A stretch of 64,000 nt of DNA from Bacteroidales bacterium. Lineage in GTDB: Bacteria; Bacteroidota; Bacteroidia; Bacteroidales; VadinHA17. Made by a program: the position numbers and the translations under genes. The stretch is from the NCBI GenBank assembly GCA_021738535.1, contig JAIPBU010000009.1, forward strand, positions 25,261-89,260, written 5' to 3'. Below, one piece after another: positions 27,778 to 37,096 of this stretch (position 1 is the stretch's first letter; the number at the start of each line of letters is the position of its first letter). The notes beneath the pieces were generated by a model, which was not told the DNA's origin, did not search any database, and saw nothing but the letters and a program-made list of their open reading frames with translations.

Positions 27778-28988
27778 CAGGTATTAAACAACTGAGCCGG
27801 TATATTTCAGGTCTTGTTTTTATCTTTTCGGGGCTGGTAAAAGGTATTGATCCCATGGGCTCAATGTATAAGTTCATTGATTATTTCACCGCGTTCAACA
27901 TGGATGCCCTTGAACCACTGGCATATGTCCTGGGAATCATTTTGTGTACTTCTGAATTCATAATTGGCTTTGCAATAGTAACAGGCATCAGGATGAGAAT
28001 AGCATCATGGGGCTTGCTGCTCTTCATGATTGGCTTCACCCCTCTTACTCTTATACTAGCCATCTCAAACCCTGTTGCCGACTGCGGCTGTTTTGGAGAT
28101 GCCATACACTTAACAAACTGGCAGACCTTCTATAAAAATATTGTAATCCTGGTCTTTGCAATCATAGTTTTTATTAACAGGAAAAGTTACCGTATAATAT
28201 CGAAACCACTTACAGAATGGCTGGTTATTGCTGCTATGGCAGTACTGTTTGTTCTTTTTACGGGATATAACAGGAAGCACCTGCCTGTTGTAGATTTCAG
28301 GCCTTATAAGATAGGCACCGATATTCGGGAGGATATGAGAATGCCTGAGGGAGCACCGGCTGATCAGTTTGAAACCACACTTATTTATGAAAAAAACGGG
28401 GAAGAGAAGGAATTCACCCTTGAAAATTACCCTGCGGAAGACACTACCTGGACGTTTGTAGATTCTGAAACTAAACTGGTCAAGAAAGGTTATACTCCAC
28501 CCATTCATGATTTTAGTCTAAGCACGCCGGATGGCCAGGACCTGACTGATATTGTACTAACTGAGCCCGGTTACAACCTGCTAATGCTCAGCCTGAAATT
28601 AAGCGAGGTTGACCAGGACCAGGTAACGGAAGGTATTACCAGGGGAATGGAGTGCATGCAGGAAGGAATAGGTTTCTATTTACTGACTTCTTCAGTACCT
28701 GAAGGAGGATTATTTGAACATATTAATGTTTTACTGGTAGATGAAACCACCATGAAGACTATCATCAGGTCTAACCCCGGTTACCTGGCAATAAAAGAAG
28801 GAGTGATAACAGGTAAATGGGCAGGATCAGATATCCCTTCGAAGGAAAAATTCATTGAAATATTAAAATCATCTTATCCGCCCGTGAAAGAGAGAGGAAT
28901 GCTCAAAGTGGTAATTATCATATCAATAATATTAGTTATATCTTTATTAATCAATTACACTTTAAGGAAACACTATAAACCAAATTAA
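27774..28988 (+). CDS. BT_3928-type DoxX/MauE-like membrane protein
   Basis: A 404-residue protein. The first 150 residues contain four transmembrane segments of DoxX/MauE type, with LVFIFSGLVKGIDPMGS and NPVADCGCFGDAIHL carrying a CGC pair. A periplasmic domain follows, then a single C-terminal helix (VVIIISIILVISLLINYT). In Bacteroidota this protein is regularly encoded beside tpiA. A redox role for the membrane part is plausible, since MauE relatives handle disulfides, but it is unproven. Its ATG overlaps the tmk stop; tpiA starts 4 nt later. Confidence 0.85.
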   Translation: MTGIKQLSRYISGLVFIFSGLVKGIDPMGSMYKFIDYFTAFNMDALEPLAYVLGIILCTSEFIIGFAIVTGIRMRIASWGLLLFMIGFTPLTLILAISNPVADCGCFGDAIHLTNWQTFYKNIVILVFAIIVFINRKSYRIISKPLTEWLVIAAMAVLFVLFTGYNRKHLPVVDFRPYKIGTDIREDMRMPEGAPADQFETTLIYEKNGEEKEFTLENYPAEDTTWTFVDSETKLVKKGYTPPIHDFSLSTPDGQDLTDIVLTEPGYNLLMLSLKLSEVDQDQVTEGITRGMECMQEGIGFYLLTSSVPEGGLFEHINVLLVDETTMKTIIRSNPGYLAIKEGVITGKWAGSDIPSKEKFIEILKSSYPPVKERGMLKVVIIISIILVISLLINYTLRKHYKPN

Positions 28989-28992
28989 TACG

Positions 28993-29757
28993 ATGAGAAG
29001 AAAAATAGTTGCAGGAAACTGGAAAATGAACCTTAACCTACATGAGGGTCTTGATCTGGCCAGATCAGTGGATAGATATATGCAGAAAAGCAAGAAAACG
29101 GATGTTGATGTAATTATGTGCACCCCATATATTCATCTTTCCAAAGCATCTGAATTGCTTGCCTCACCGGCTGTTTCAATAGGGGCACAGGACTGTTCTG
29201 ACAAATCATCAGGGGCATATACAGGGGAAATATCAGCTGCGATGATAAGTTCGACGGGCGCCACATATGTAATTATTGGTCATAGTGAAAGAAGGTCATA
29301 CCATAAAGAAGACAACGAGTTATTAAACAAAAAAGTCAAAGCAGCGCTGGACGCCAGGCTAAAGGTGATTTTTTGCTGTGGGGAAGTACTTGAAGAAAGA
29401 GAAAAAAATCTGCACAGGGATGTCGTAAGCAAGCAGCTTAGAGAGGGACTGGCAGGAATAAGTGCGGATGATCTTGATAATATTGTAATCGCATACGAAC
29501 CGGTCTGGGCAATTGGCACCGGCGTTACGGCTTCTAAAGATCAGGCACAGGAAATGCACGCGTACATAAGGTCAGTCCTGGCTGAAAAGTATGGAAAAGA
29601 ATCTGCAGAGAATACAGCAATCCTGTATGGAGGAAGTTGTAAACCTTCGAATTCTGTAGAATTATTCTCGATGAATGACGTTGACGGAGGTCTTATTGGA
29701 GGAGCATCACTAAAGGAAGACGACTTCTGCACTATAATTGACACTTTCCCGGGATAA
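28993..29757 (+). CDS. tpiA: Triosephosphate isomerase
   Basis: A 254-residue TIM barrel converting dihydroxyacetone phosphate and glyceraldehyde 3-phosphate. Catalytic residues are visible: Lys in AGNWKMNL near 11, His in YVIIGHSERR near 97, and Glu in IAYEPVWAIGTG near 168. The phosphate loop is in AILYGGSCKPSN, and GGLIGGASL is near the C-terminus. It is the third gene of the tmk operon, with 4-nt gaps on both sides. Confidence 0.97.
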   Translation: MRRKIVAGNWKMNLNLHEGLDLARSVDRYMQKSKKTDVDVIMCTPYIHLSKASELLASPAVSIGAQDCSDKSSGAYTGEISAAMISSTGATYVIIGHSERRSYHKEDNELLNKKVKAALDARLKVIFCCGEVLEEREKNLHRDVVSKQLREGLAGISADDLDNIVIAYEPVWAIGTGVTASKDQAQEMHAYIRSVLAEKYGKESAENTAILYGGSCKPSNSVELFSMNDVDGGLIGGASLKEDDFCTIIDTFPG

Positions 29758-29761
29758 CCCG

Positions 29762-30604
29762 ATGAAATACGTAGAATTAAACATTATTATTCCTGAAAAT
29801 ACTGCTGAAGGCAGTGAAATTCTTGCTGCACTGCTTTCTGAATCAGGATACTATGGTTTTCTTGAAACAGATAAAGGGTTAAAAGCCTATATTGAAGAGG
29901 ATAAATATGATAACAGGCCGGAAGAGACATGTAAGTTAATTGACAGGGATATTTTCGGAGATATTAAGATACGTCATAGCATCCTGGAAAGTAAAAACTG
30001 GAATGATGCCTGGGAAAAAAATTTCAAACCGGTTATTATAGAGGACTTTGTATATATCAGGGCTCCCTTTCATGATAAAAATGAAAATGTTAAGCATGAG
30101 GTAATTATACAACCCCGAATGGCTTTTGGAACCGGTCATCATGAAACCACTTTCTTAATGCTGGAAAACATGAGAAAAACAGATTTCAGCGGGAAAAAAG
30201 TTCTTGACGCTGGCTGCGGTACCGGTATCCTGTCTTTTCTTTCCGAAAAGATGGGAGCAGTCAGTATTACTGCAATTGATACAGACGAAGATTCATATAT
30301 TAATACAATCGATAATTCTGAGTTAAACAAATCTGAGAGGATTATACCCATTAAAGGAAATATCAGAAGCCTGGATAAAAATGAAACATATGATATAATT
30401 CTGGCGAATATCACAAAAAATGTATTACTTGAAGAAATGAAAAATTATTCAGGCAGGCTGAATAATAATGGCATACTGCTTATAAGTGGTTTTTACGAGG
30501 AAGACCTTGAAGAAATCCGTAATGAAGCAAAAAAACATAAGCTTGAGTTTGTGTCATGTAAAAGCTTACACAACTGGATGGCCGCAGAGTTTAGCTGCAA
30601 GTAA
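29762..30604 (+). CDS. prmA: Ribosomal protein L11 methyltransferase
   Basis: A 280-residue SAM-dependent methyltransferase. An N-terminal substrate-recognition domain is followed by the Rossmann core with MAFGTGHHETTFLMLE near 120, VLDAGCGTGILSF near 145 and ILANITKNVLLEE near 212, the NI(T/N)xN catalytic-loop type seen in PrmA. A TTG at 29738 would overlap tpiA; ATG 29762 is preferred and leaves a 4-nt gap. Confidence 0.92.
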   Translation: MKYVELNIIIPENTAEGSEILAALLSESGYYGFLETDKGLKAYIEEDKYDNRPEETCKLIDRDIFGDIKIRHSILESKNWNDAWEKNFKPVIIEDFVYIRAPFHDKNENVKHEVIIQPRMAFGTGHHETTFLMLENMRKTDFSGKKVLDAGCGTGILSFLSEKMGAVSITAIDTDEDSYINTIDNSELNKSERIIPIKGNIRSLDKNETYDIILANITKNVLLEEMKNYSGRLNNNGILLISGFYEEDLEEIRNEAKKHKLEFVSCKSLHNWMAAEFSCK

Positions 30605-30612
30605 AAGATAAT

Positions 30613-33600
30613 ATGAGGAAATTAATAAATCTGTTAATATCGCTGTTATTTTTGTCTATCTGCAATACAGGTATCGCACAAACAGTCACGTTCAGCGGCG
30701 ACGCTGAATCTTTCACAACTGAATTACGTCAGTATATGGGTCCTAACCTCAATGAAAGTGAAACAGCGCTGCTTAATAAATTTATAAGCACATGGGACAG
30801 CACAATGATTGATAACAGTCTTAAGCCCATGATAATGGCCGGCTGCATCAGTATGCAGAATAAAAGGATGAGACCTGATCCCCATTTTATTGAGTTTATC
30901 GGGACAATCATGGATTTTATTGATTATGATATATATATGGAAGATTTTAAGGCCTGGCTGGAAGGACTTGAATCATTAATTAATGAGAACAGATCTTCTG
31001 TAAGTAATATCAGGTCATTCATAAACTCAGCATCCTACCTTATAAGGGATAATATTATTTACCATTCAAGCAGTGTAATATGGAAAACAACTTCTAACAG
31101 GTTCTCCTTCAATAAGGAGCCTTCCTTTACGGTAAGTATTCCTGAATCAGACATTATATGCTATGCCAGCAGGGACAGTACAATAATTCATGGTACCAGT
31201 GGTTATTTTGATCCGGTAAAGGCCACATGGAAGGGTAAGGGAGGAACCATTGACTGGAGCAAAGCCGGCTATCAGCCTGGTGAAGTATATGCCGAACTGG
31301 GTCAATACACTATTGATCTCAGCAGCGCAACATTCTCCATAGACTCGGTACTGTTTCACAACAGTACTTATTTTAAAGAACCTGTTTACGGTAAACTCAT
31401 TGACAGGTCAACACAGATTACTGAAGCCGGGAAAGCCAGGTTTCCAAAGTTTGAAACCTACCAGAAGACCTTCTTCCTGGAGGATATCTACAACGAAATT
31501 GATTTCAGGGGCGGACTGACCTTTGAAGGTGCAATTGTTAAAGGAACAGGTGAAAGGTACAGTCCTGCCATTATTACCATGTATAAAAATGACACCCTTA
31601 TAGCAAAGGCAAGGTCGCAAGATTTTCTTTTCAGCCAGGATAAGATACAAACACAGAGTACTGCGTTTACTCTTTATCTTGAAGAAGATACCATATACCA
31701 TTCTGACATAGCCTTCAATTTCAATGTATCTGACCGTGAACTTAATACTTACAGATCCAGGTTCCCTACCTCAAGAAGTCCCTACTTCGATTCATACCAT
31801 ATGATGGATATGTATTTTGATTACTTATCGTGGAAAATGGATGAATCTTATATAACATTATCCCGCGCAAGAGGAGCAAGCAGGGGGCAGGCATATTTTG
31901 AATCTGTTTCATATTTCAATGAACAGGAATTTATTAAGATGATGGGTATTGATGATTACCATCCACTATACCGTCTCAGGGCCTTTGCGGATTATTACTA
32001 TAATAAGACATTCCCGGTGGATGAACTTGCTCGATGGATGAATAAACCCCGTGAGTACGTAATAGCAATGTGCATAGACCTTACCAATAAGGGTTTCCTT
32101 TTCTATGATCGTGCCAATAATGAGGTCACTATAAAGCAAAAGCTGTATGACTATATTGATTTCTACCGGAAGAAACTGGACTATGATGTAATGAGCATTT
32201 TCAGTGAAACAAGCAGTCCCGTGGATAATGCAACATTGAATATGCGTAATTACAAGATGAGTATAAAGGGTGTCCCGAGAGTATTCCTCAGTGACTCCCA
32301 GAACGTACGCATTTTTCCTTATGGCAGGGAAATCACACTTGAAAGGAACAGATCATTTGAATTTAATGGTGTTGTACAGGCGGGAATGATAACAGTTTTC
32401 GGGCATAATTTCAAGTTTAGCTATGATACCTTCAAGATCAACCTGGCCAAAGTTGATTCCATTATGTTATCGGTTGAGACAGGTGAGGTTGATGAAAGCG
32501 GACGAGCACTTGCAAGACAGGTAGAAGATCTCATACAGATGACAAAAGCAGACCTGCTTATTGACGATCCGCGCAATAAATCAGGACTGGCAAGTCTTGA
32601 ACAATATCCTATTTTCAATGCCTATAGTGAATCCTATGTGTTTTATGACAAAATACCAAACCTGGAGGGAGTGTACCCACAATCTGATTATTACTTCCGG
32701 CTTATACCTTTTACTTTCGAAAACACAGACAGGCTTTCTCCTTCTGATCTTGACCTTAAAGGGACATTTTACGGGGGCAAGATAATCGAGCCCCTTGATC
32801 AGACACTTACACTGCAACATGATAACTCCTTGGGCTTTTTCTATAAAATCCCTTCTGAAGGCCTTGATGTGTACAAAGGACAGGGAACACTTTACAACAG
32901 CATTGAGATGAGTAACCGTGGACTAGTAGGTGATGGCACTCTCAGTTATCTGACTACCACGGCCGAATCTGAGAAATTCAGGTTTTTCCCGGATTCTATG
33001 CTCGCAAAAACCCGGAAGCTGACAGTGAATGCCTCGACCATTTTCCCGGAAGTAATAACCGCTGAAACAAATATTAAATGGTACCCCGAAAAAGACGAAT
33101 TTTTTATTGAGCCTCTTAAAGACATGGAATTCAATATGTTTAATAATGGAACCCGGCTCAAAGGAAAGCTACTGATGAAAAAGAGCGGACTCAGAGGTAA
33201 TGGGGTTATTAATCTTACTGATTCCTACCTTGAAGCAAGCAATTACAAGTTCTCCCCCTCCAGCATATATGCAGATACTGCAATTTATAACCTGAAATCT
33301 GTTTCGGGTGATGGTTTCGCTTTCATTGCAGATGATGCGAAAACAACAATTGACTTCGATAAGCAAATGGCTGTCTTCAGTCTTAACACTGATTCATCAA
33401 TGGTTAAGTTTCCTGAGGTGCAGTACATCTGCACAATGACAGACTTTGAGTATGACATGGCTGACAAAGTACTTAAAATGAAGCAAGAAGGAAGAGAAGC
33501 TTCTGAGCTTATGAGCCCTGAAGAGTTGCTTAAGCAGGATCGCTCCAGTCTTGAGGAACCTACATTTTTCAGCACAAATAAGATAAATGACACTCTGACT

Positions 33601-35118
33601 TTCAGTGCCAGTTCAGGTGAATATTTATTGACAGATGAAAAGATAATCATAAACAACCTGAACTATATTCCTGTGGCAGACGCTCTTATCCAACCCGACA
33701 AGGGCACGCTACGAATAAATAAAGGGGCCAAAACAGACCCTGTAAGAAATGCCACTATAGCTATCAATAACACTCACCTCATTCATGAAGCAAGCATTGA
33801 TATAATAAACAGTAAAAGATATACAGCCGGCGGAATATATCATTATGTTGATGAAACCGGAAAAATTCAGAATATAAAATTTGATGATATAAGGGTTGAT
33901 TCACTCAGGTCAAAAGGCAGTGGAAACATCCCCCGGATAGATAATTTTATGCTGAGCCCTGAATTCACCTTCCAGGGAGATGTCAGTTTTACAAATGACA
34001 GGAAAGAACTATATTTTCTTGGCAGTACAGGTATTGTTCAGGAATGCGATAAGATAGGCTCATCACCAATGAGATTTGAAGCTCATATTGACCCTGAAAA
34101 TATTATGATCCCTGTCAAAGAAAAACCACGGGATATAAACGGAAACCTGATAACCGTAGGATCATATATTGCCGTAGACTCCACGCATATTTATTCAGCC
34201 TTCCTGTCACCCTCCAAATCATGGGCAGATACTCCCCTTGTTGAAGCAAGAGGCTTTATTATATACGACAGGGATGATGGAAAATATAAAGTTGCTGAGA
34301 AAGAAAAACTGGCAAATACATCACTTCCGGGCAGTCTTATTAGTTTCGACAGGAATAGTTGCGAGGTATATAGTGAAGGTCCTCTTAACCTGGGGGTTGA
34401 CTACGGACATTTAGATATACGCGGTGCCGGTGAAGTAAATCATAGTACTGATTCAGGTAAAGTAAAGATTGACATGATCCTTTCACTGGATTTTCACTTC
34501 TCAGCACCTGCTCTGCAGGTAATGGCTGACGAGATAAGGTACATTCCAACGCTTGAACCTGTTGATATCAGCGGTAACAACTACACCAAATCAATGCAGA
34601 ACCTGCTCGGAAGCGAAGCAGCCGCTACATTAAAGGAAGAAATGGATCTTTTCGGGGTGTCACGGAGCCTGCCGGAAGGTTTTGAACCGGAAATAGTATT
34701 AAACGATCTAAATCTTGAATGGAACCAGGAATTTCAATCGTATCGTTCTACAGGTAAAATAGGTATCGGCTTTGTAGGTACACAGGCTATGAATGTTTAT
34801 GTTGATGGTTATGTGGAATTACAGAAAAGACGTTCAGGCGACCTGCTGGATGTGTACCTGAAAGCAGATGATGCAACATGGTACTGGTTTAGCTATACAA
34901 GGGGTGTACTTATGGCCCTGTCCGAGAATAACAGCTTCAATAAGATCCTGGTTGAAGAAAAGGTAAAAGACAGGCGACATCCTGATCATTCTATAAGATC
35001 ACCTTACACCTATATGGTTGGCGTGAGAACAAGAATGGAAAACTTCCTGAGACGAATGGAAAATATTGAAGATGATGATGCCGGAATTGTTGAAGAACCT
35101 ATTGATTACATGCCCTGA
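30613..35118 (+). CDS. Very large exported protein of unknown function (1501 aa)
   Basis: I do not recognise a named family. It has a signal peptide (MRKLINLLISLLFLSICNTGIAQ), a helical N-terminal part (about 25-130), and then more than a thousand residues dominated by beta strands with repeated patterns such as FSFNKEPSFTV, GTLYNSIEMSNRGLVGDGT and LKGKLLMKKSGLRGNGVIN. That texture recalls long LptA/AsmA-like or beta-solenoid periplasmic proteins, an inference only. A winged-helix-like stretch occurs near 475-510 (VDELARWMNKPREYV). The C-terminus is acidic, with no T9SS-type sorting domain seen. It lies 8 nt after prmA and 3 nt before rsmE. Confidence 0.85.
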   Translation: MRKLINLLISLLFLSICNTGIAQTVTFSGDAESFTTELRQYMGPNLNESETALLNKFISTWDSTMIDNSLKPMIMAGCISMQNKRMRPDPHFIEFIGTIMDFIDYDIYMEDFKAWLEGLESLINENRSSVSNIRSFINSASYLIRDNIIYHSSSVIWKTTSNRFSFNKEPSFTVSIPESDIICYASRDSTIIHGTSGYFDPVKATWKGKGGTIDWSKAGYQPGEVYAELGQYTIDLSSATFSIDSVLFHNSTYFKEPVYGKLIDRSTQITEAGKARFPKFETYQKTFFLEDIYNEIDFRGGLTFEGAIVKGTGERYSPAIITMYKNDTLIAKARSQDFLFSQDKIQTQSTAFTLYLEEDTIYHSDIAFNFNVSDRELNTYRSRFPTSRSPYFDSYHMMDMYFDYLSWKMDESYITLSRARGASRGQAYFESVSYFNEQEFIKMMGIDDYHPLYRLRAFADYYYNKTFPVDELARWMNKPREYVIAMCIDLTNKGFLFYDRANNEVTIKQKLYDYIDFYRKKLDYDVMSIFSETSSPVDNATLNMRNYKMSIKGVPRVFLSDSQNVRIFPYGREITLERNRSFEFNGVVQAGMITVFGHNFKFSYDTFKINLAKVDSIMLSVETGEVDESGRALARQVEDLIQMTKADLLIDDPRNKSGLASLEQYPIFNAYSESYVFYDKIPNLEGVYPQSDYYFRLIPFTFENTDRLSPSDLDLKGTFYGGKIIEPLDQTLTLQHDNSLGFFYKIPSEGLDVYKGQGTLYNSIEMSNRGLVGDGTLSYLTTTAESEKFRFFPDSMLAKTRKLTVNASTIFPEVITAETNIKWYPEKDEFFIEPLKDMEFNMFNNGTRLKGKLLMKKSGLRGNGVINLTDSYLEASNYKFSPSSIYADTAIYNLKSVSGDGFAFIADDAKTTIDFDKQMAVFSLNTDSSMVKFPEVQYICTMTDFEYDMADKVLKMKQEGREASELMSPEELLKQDRSSLEEPTFFSTNKINDTLTFSASSGEYLLTDEKIIINNLNYIPVADALIQPDKGTLRINKGAKTDPVRNATIAINNTHLIHEASIDIINSKRYTAGGIYHYVDETGKIQNIKFDDIRVDSLRSKGSGNIPRIDNFMLSPEFTFQGDVSFTNDRKELYFLGSTGIVQECDKIGSSPMRFEAHIDPENIMIPVKEKPRDINGNLITVGSYIAVDSTHIYSAFLSPSKSWADTPLVEARGFIIYDRDDGKYKVAEKEKLANTSLPGSLISFDRNSCEVYSEGPLNLGVDYGHLDIRGAGEVNHSTDSGKVKIDMILSLDFHFSAPALQVMADEIRYIPTLEPVDISGNNYTKSMQNLLGSEAAATLKEEMDLFGVSRSLPEGFEPEIVLNDLNLEWNQEFQSYRSTGKIGIGFVGTQAMNVYVDGYVELQKRRSGDLLDVYLKADDATWYWFSYTRGVLMALSENNSFNKILVEEKVKDRRHPDHSIRSPYTYMVGVRTRMENFLRRMENIEDDDAGIVEEPIDYMP

Positions 35119-35121
35119 TAC

Positions 35122-35826
35122 ATGCAACTATTCTATTTCAATACTATCCGTGATAATACCATTGTGTTTGATGCAACAGAGTCCAGGCATATAGTCAGGG
35201 TCTTAAGATATAAGAAAGACGACCTTATTTATGCCACTGACGGCTTAGGGTTTATTTACCAGGCAAGGATAAAAGATACCGATCCGGGTGAATGTACAGC
35301 AATAATAAACGAAAAAAAGGAAGGTCAGGACAGGCGTAATTATTCAATTCATATTGCCATTGCTCCTACAAAAAACCAGGACCGCCTTGAATGGTTTGTA
35401 GAAAAATCAGTTGAACTCGGTATTGACAGCATTACCCCGGTAGTCTGTGAACACTCAGAACGCAGGAAGATAAGGAGTGACAGGCTTAATAAAATCATGC
35501 TCTCAGCAATGAAACAGTCGCATAAAACAAAAATGACTAATATTTATGAGCTAAGGAGCTTTAATGACTTCGTGCAGGCAGGGTACAACTCCGGAAAATA
35601 TATTGCCCACCTGTCAGAATCATTCGGGTCTGTGAACCTTAAATCAACCTGCAAAGCGGGAGAAGACACTATTATTATAATCGGACCCGAAGGCGATTTC
35701 AGTGAAGAAGAGATCAATACTGCATTAAAGAACAACTTTACCCCCGTGACCCTGGGTCAGAGCAGGCTAAGAACAGAAACAGCAGGAGTTACCGCCTGCT
35801 GTATTGTTCACTTTGTTAATATGTAA
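35122..35826 (+). CDS. rsmE: 16S rRNA m3U1498 methyltransferase
   Basis: A 234-residue SPOUT-class methyltransferase. An N-terminal PUA-like domain (FDATESRHIVRVLRYKKDD) precedes the knotted SAM-binding region with IIIIGPEGDFSEEEI near 190 and VTLGQSRLRTETAGVTA near 212. It methylates U1498 in the ribosomal decoding region. It ends the tmk operon, and its stop is inside a small terminator hairpin. Confidence 0.93.
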   Translation: MQLFYFNTIRDNTIVFDATESRHIVRVLRYKKDDLIYATDGLGFIYQARIKDTDPGECTAIINEKKEGQDRRNYSIHIAIAPTKNQDRLEWFVEKSVELGIDSITPVVCEHSERRKIRSDRLNKIMLSAMKQSHKTKMTNIYELRSFNDFVQAGYNSGKYIAHLSESFGSVNLKSTCKAGEDTIIIIGPEGDFSEEEINTALKNNFTPVTLGQSRLRTETAGVTACCIVHFVNM

Positions 35827-35843
35827 GGTTATGAACCTTTTTT
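35825..35843 (+). terminator. Short terminator of the tmk-rsmE operon
   Basis: AAGGTT (35825-35830) and AACCTT (35834-35839) form a 6-bp stem with a 3-nt loop, followed by TTTT. It starts at the rsmE stop codon and touches the end of the SPFH remnant. Confidence 0.55.
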
Positions 35844-35846
35844 CTT

Positions 35847-36099
35847 CCACTTTACATACCAGTACACAACTAATTTTAATGGGATTCCCGGTTTTATCAT
35901 TCACCTTGATTGTATCACTTTCAAAGTTCCGTGCCCGTAAAGAAATCTTCTTACGTACAAAAAACGGATTAACCCGGAAGAACCCATTACTTTTAATTGT
36001 TCCCTTGTAGGCAACAAATAAAACAAGCACACTAGACTCATTTGGATTTACAACCGTAATGCCTATGGCCGTTAATAAGAAGACCGCCAGCACAAACAT
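35847..36099 (-). pseudogene. Truncated SPFH-domain (prohibitin/stomatin-like) gene remnant
   Basis: The frame from ATG 36099 encodes a transmembrane segment (MFVLAVFLLTAIG) and then about 70 residues matching the start of Bacteroidota SPFH proteins: VNPNESSVLVLFVAYKGTI, NGFFRVNPFF, KISLRARNFES and IKVNDKTGNPI. Similarity stops at CVLVCKVE, after which the frame runs into the rsmE end and stops at 35767. Intact relatives are around 280 residues, so about two thirds is missing. It is probably a dead 5' fragment left by a deletion. A short membrane peptide could still be made. Confidence 0.75.
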
Positions 36100-36101
36100 C
36101 C

Positions 36102-36290
36102 CTAAAAATTATCCTTCAGATCTGAGATAAATTGTTCCAGGAATTTTTCATCAGGCCGGCGTTTTAAAATATCCAGCACAACAGAAAGATCCTTATACAA
36201 TGAATCAATACCATAAGCATCAGACAGTAAGTCGATACCGTCAGAATTAATTTCCTTATGATTTAGAAAACGGGTAGAATTTACATCCAT
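36102..36290 (-). CDS. Small protein (62 aa) downstream of the ECF sigma factor
   Basis: The family is not recognised. A TTG at 36296 extends it by two residues; ATG 36290 is preferred. The sequence is soluble and helical (LSDAYGIDSLYKDLSVVLDIL, then RPDEKFLEQFISDLKDNF), with no membrane helix or zinc motif. It follows the sigma factor by 61 nt and ends 2 nt before the SPFH remnant. A regulatory or anti-sigma role is only a guess from position. Confidence 0.55.
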   Translation of the reverse strand: MDVNSTRFLNHKEINSDGIDLLSDAYGIDSLYKDLSVVLDILKRRPDEKFLEQFISDLKDNF

Positions 36291-36351
36291 AGGCAAAACG
36301 TTTCAGATTTCAAATAAGAAACGCATTGCCACACATAATATTGTGAAAAAA

Positions 36352-36939
36352 CTAATTAATAGTCAGACTCAGGTTTTTCTCTTCTATCATCTTCCTGAGG
36401 TTAATAAGGGCATATCTCATTCTTCCCAGGGCTGTATTAATACTTACATCAGTCTGCTCGGCAATTTCCTTAAAGGACAGGCCTGCATAATGCCTTAGCA
36501 CAACAACTTCACGCTGGTCATCAGGCAATTTATCAATCAGAATACGGACATTGCTTACTATTTGATCCTTAACAATACTATCCTCGATATTTTCATCTGC
36601 AAATTTCTTTTCATTAAACAGGTCTGCTTCATAATCATCATTAGATAGCATTCTCATTTGCTTTTCTTTCCTGAAATGATCAATAACAAGGTTATGAGCT
36701 ATTCTCATTACCCAGGAAAGGAATTTACCATTATCTGTGTATTTACCTTTTTTTAGAGAGTGTATGACTTTCAGGAAAGTTTCCTGGAAGATATCTTCAG
36801 CAAGGCTCTGTTCACGCACATAAACAGATATATAAGAATATACCTTTGTTCTGTGACGCTGTATAAGTTTTTCGATACCGGTGTGGTTACCATTAACAAA
36901 CTGCTTCACCAGGTCCCGGTCAGTGGTATGTGAATTCAT
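36352..36939 (-). CDS. ECF-type RNA polymerase sigma factor
   Basis: A 195-residue sigma-70 family protein. Region 2 spans about residues 22-95 (AEDIFQETFLKVI, then FLSWVMRIAHNLVIDHFRK). Region 4 spans 130-190 (LPDDQREVVVLRHYAGLSFKE, then INTALGRMRYALINLRK). It directs RNA polymerase to a set of promoters that cannot be told. No typical membrane anti-sigma gene follows, only a 62-residue protein. It is divergent from uvrA. Confidence 0.92.
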   Translation of the reverse strand: MNSHTTDRDLVKQFVNGNHTGIEKLIQRHRTKVYSYISVYVREQSLAEDIFQETFLKVIHSLKKGKYTDNGKFLSWVMRIAHNLVIDHFRKEKQMRMLSNDDYEADLFNEKKFADENIEDSIVKDQIVSNVRILIDKLPDDQREVVVLRHYAGLSFKEIAEQTDVSINTALGRMRYALINLRKMIEEKNLSLTIN

Positions 36940-37053
36940 TCTTACTCGTATTGGTTAAAGAGTAGAATTTATCCTATAAGCAGTTCTCCTTTATTAATGA
37001 TACAATGTGTTAACTAGTGCAATTAAATAAAAAAATATTAAAATTAAAAATAT

Positions 37054-37061
37054 TACTTTTG
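37054..37061 (+). promoter_or_regulatory. Candidate -7 box for uvrA
   Basis: TACTTTTG matches TAnnTTTG and lies 35 nt before the uvrA start. No clear -33 partner is seen, since the upstream DNA is nearly all A and T. Confidence 0.4.
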
Positions 37062-37096
37062 TTGACCCGTAAAAACAGACAGGTCAAAGAATAAAT

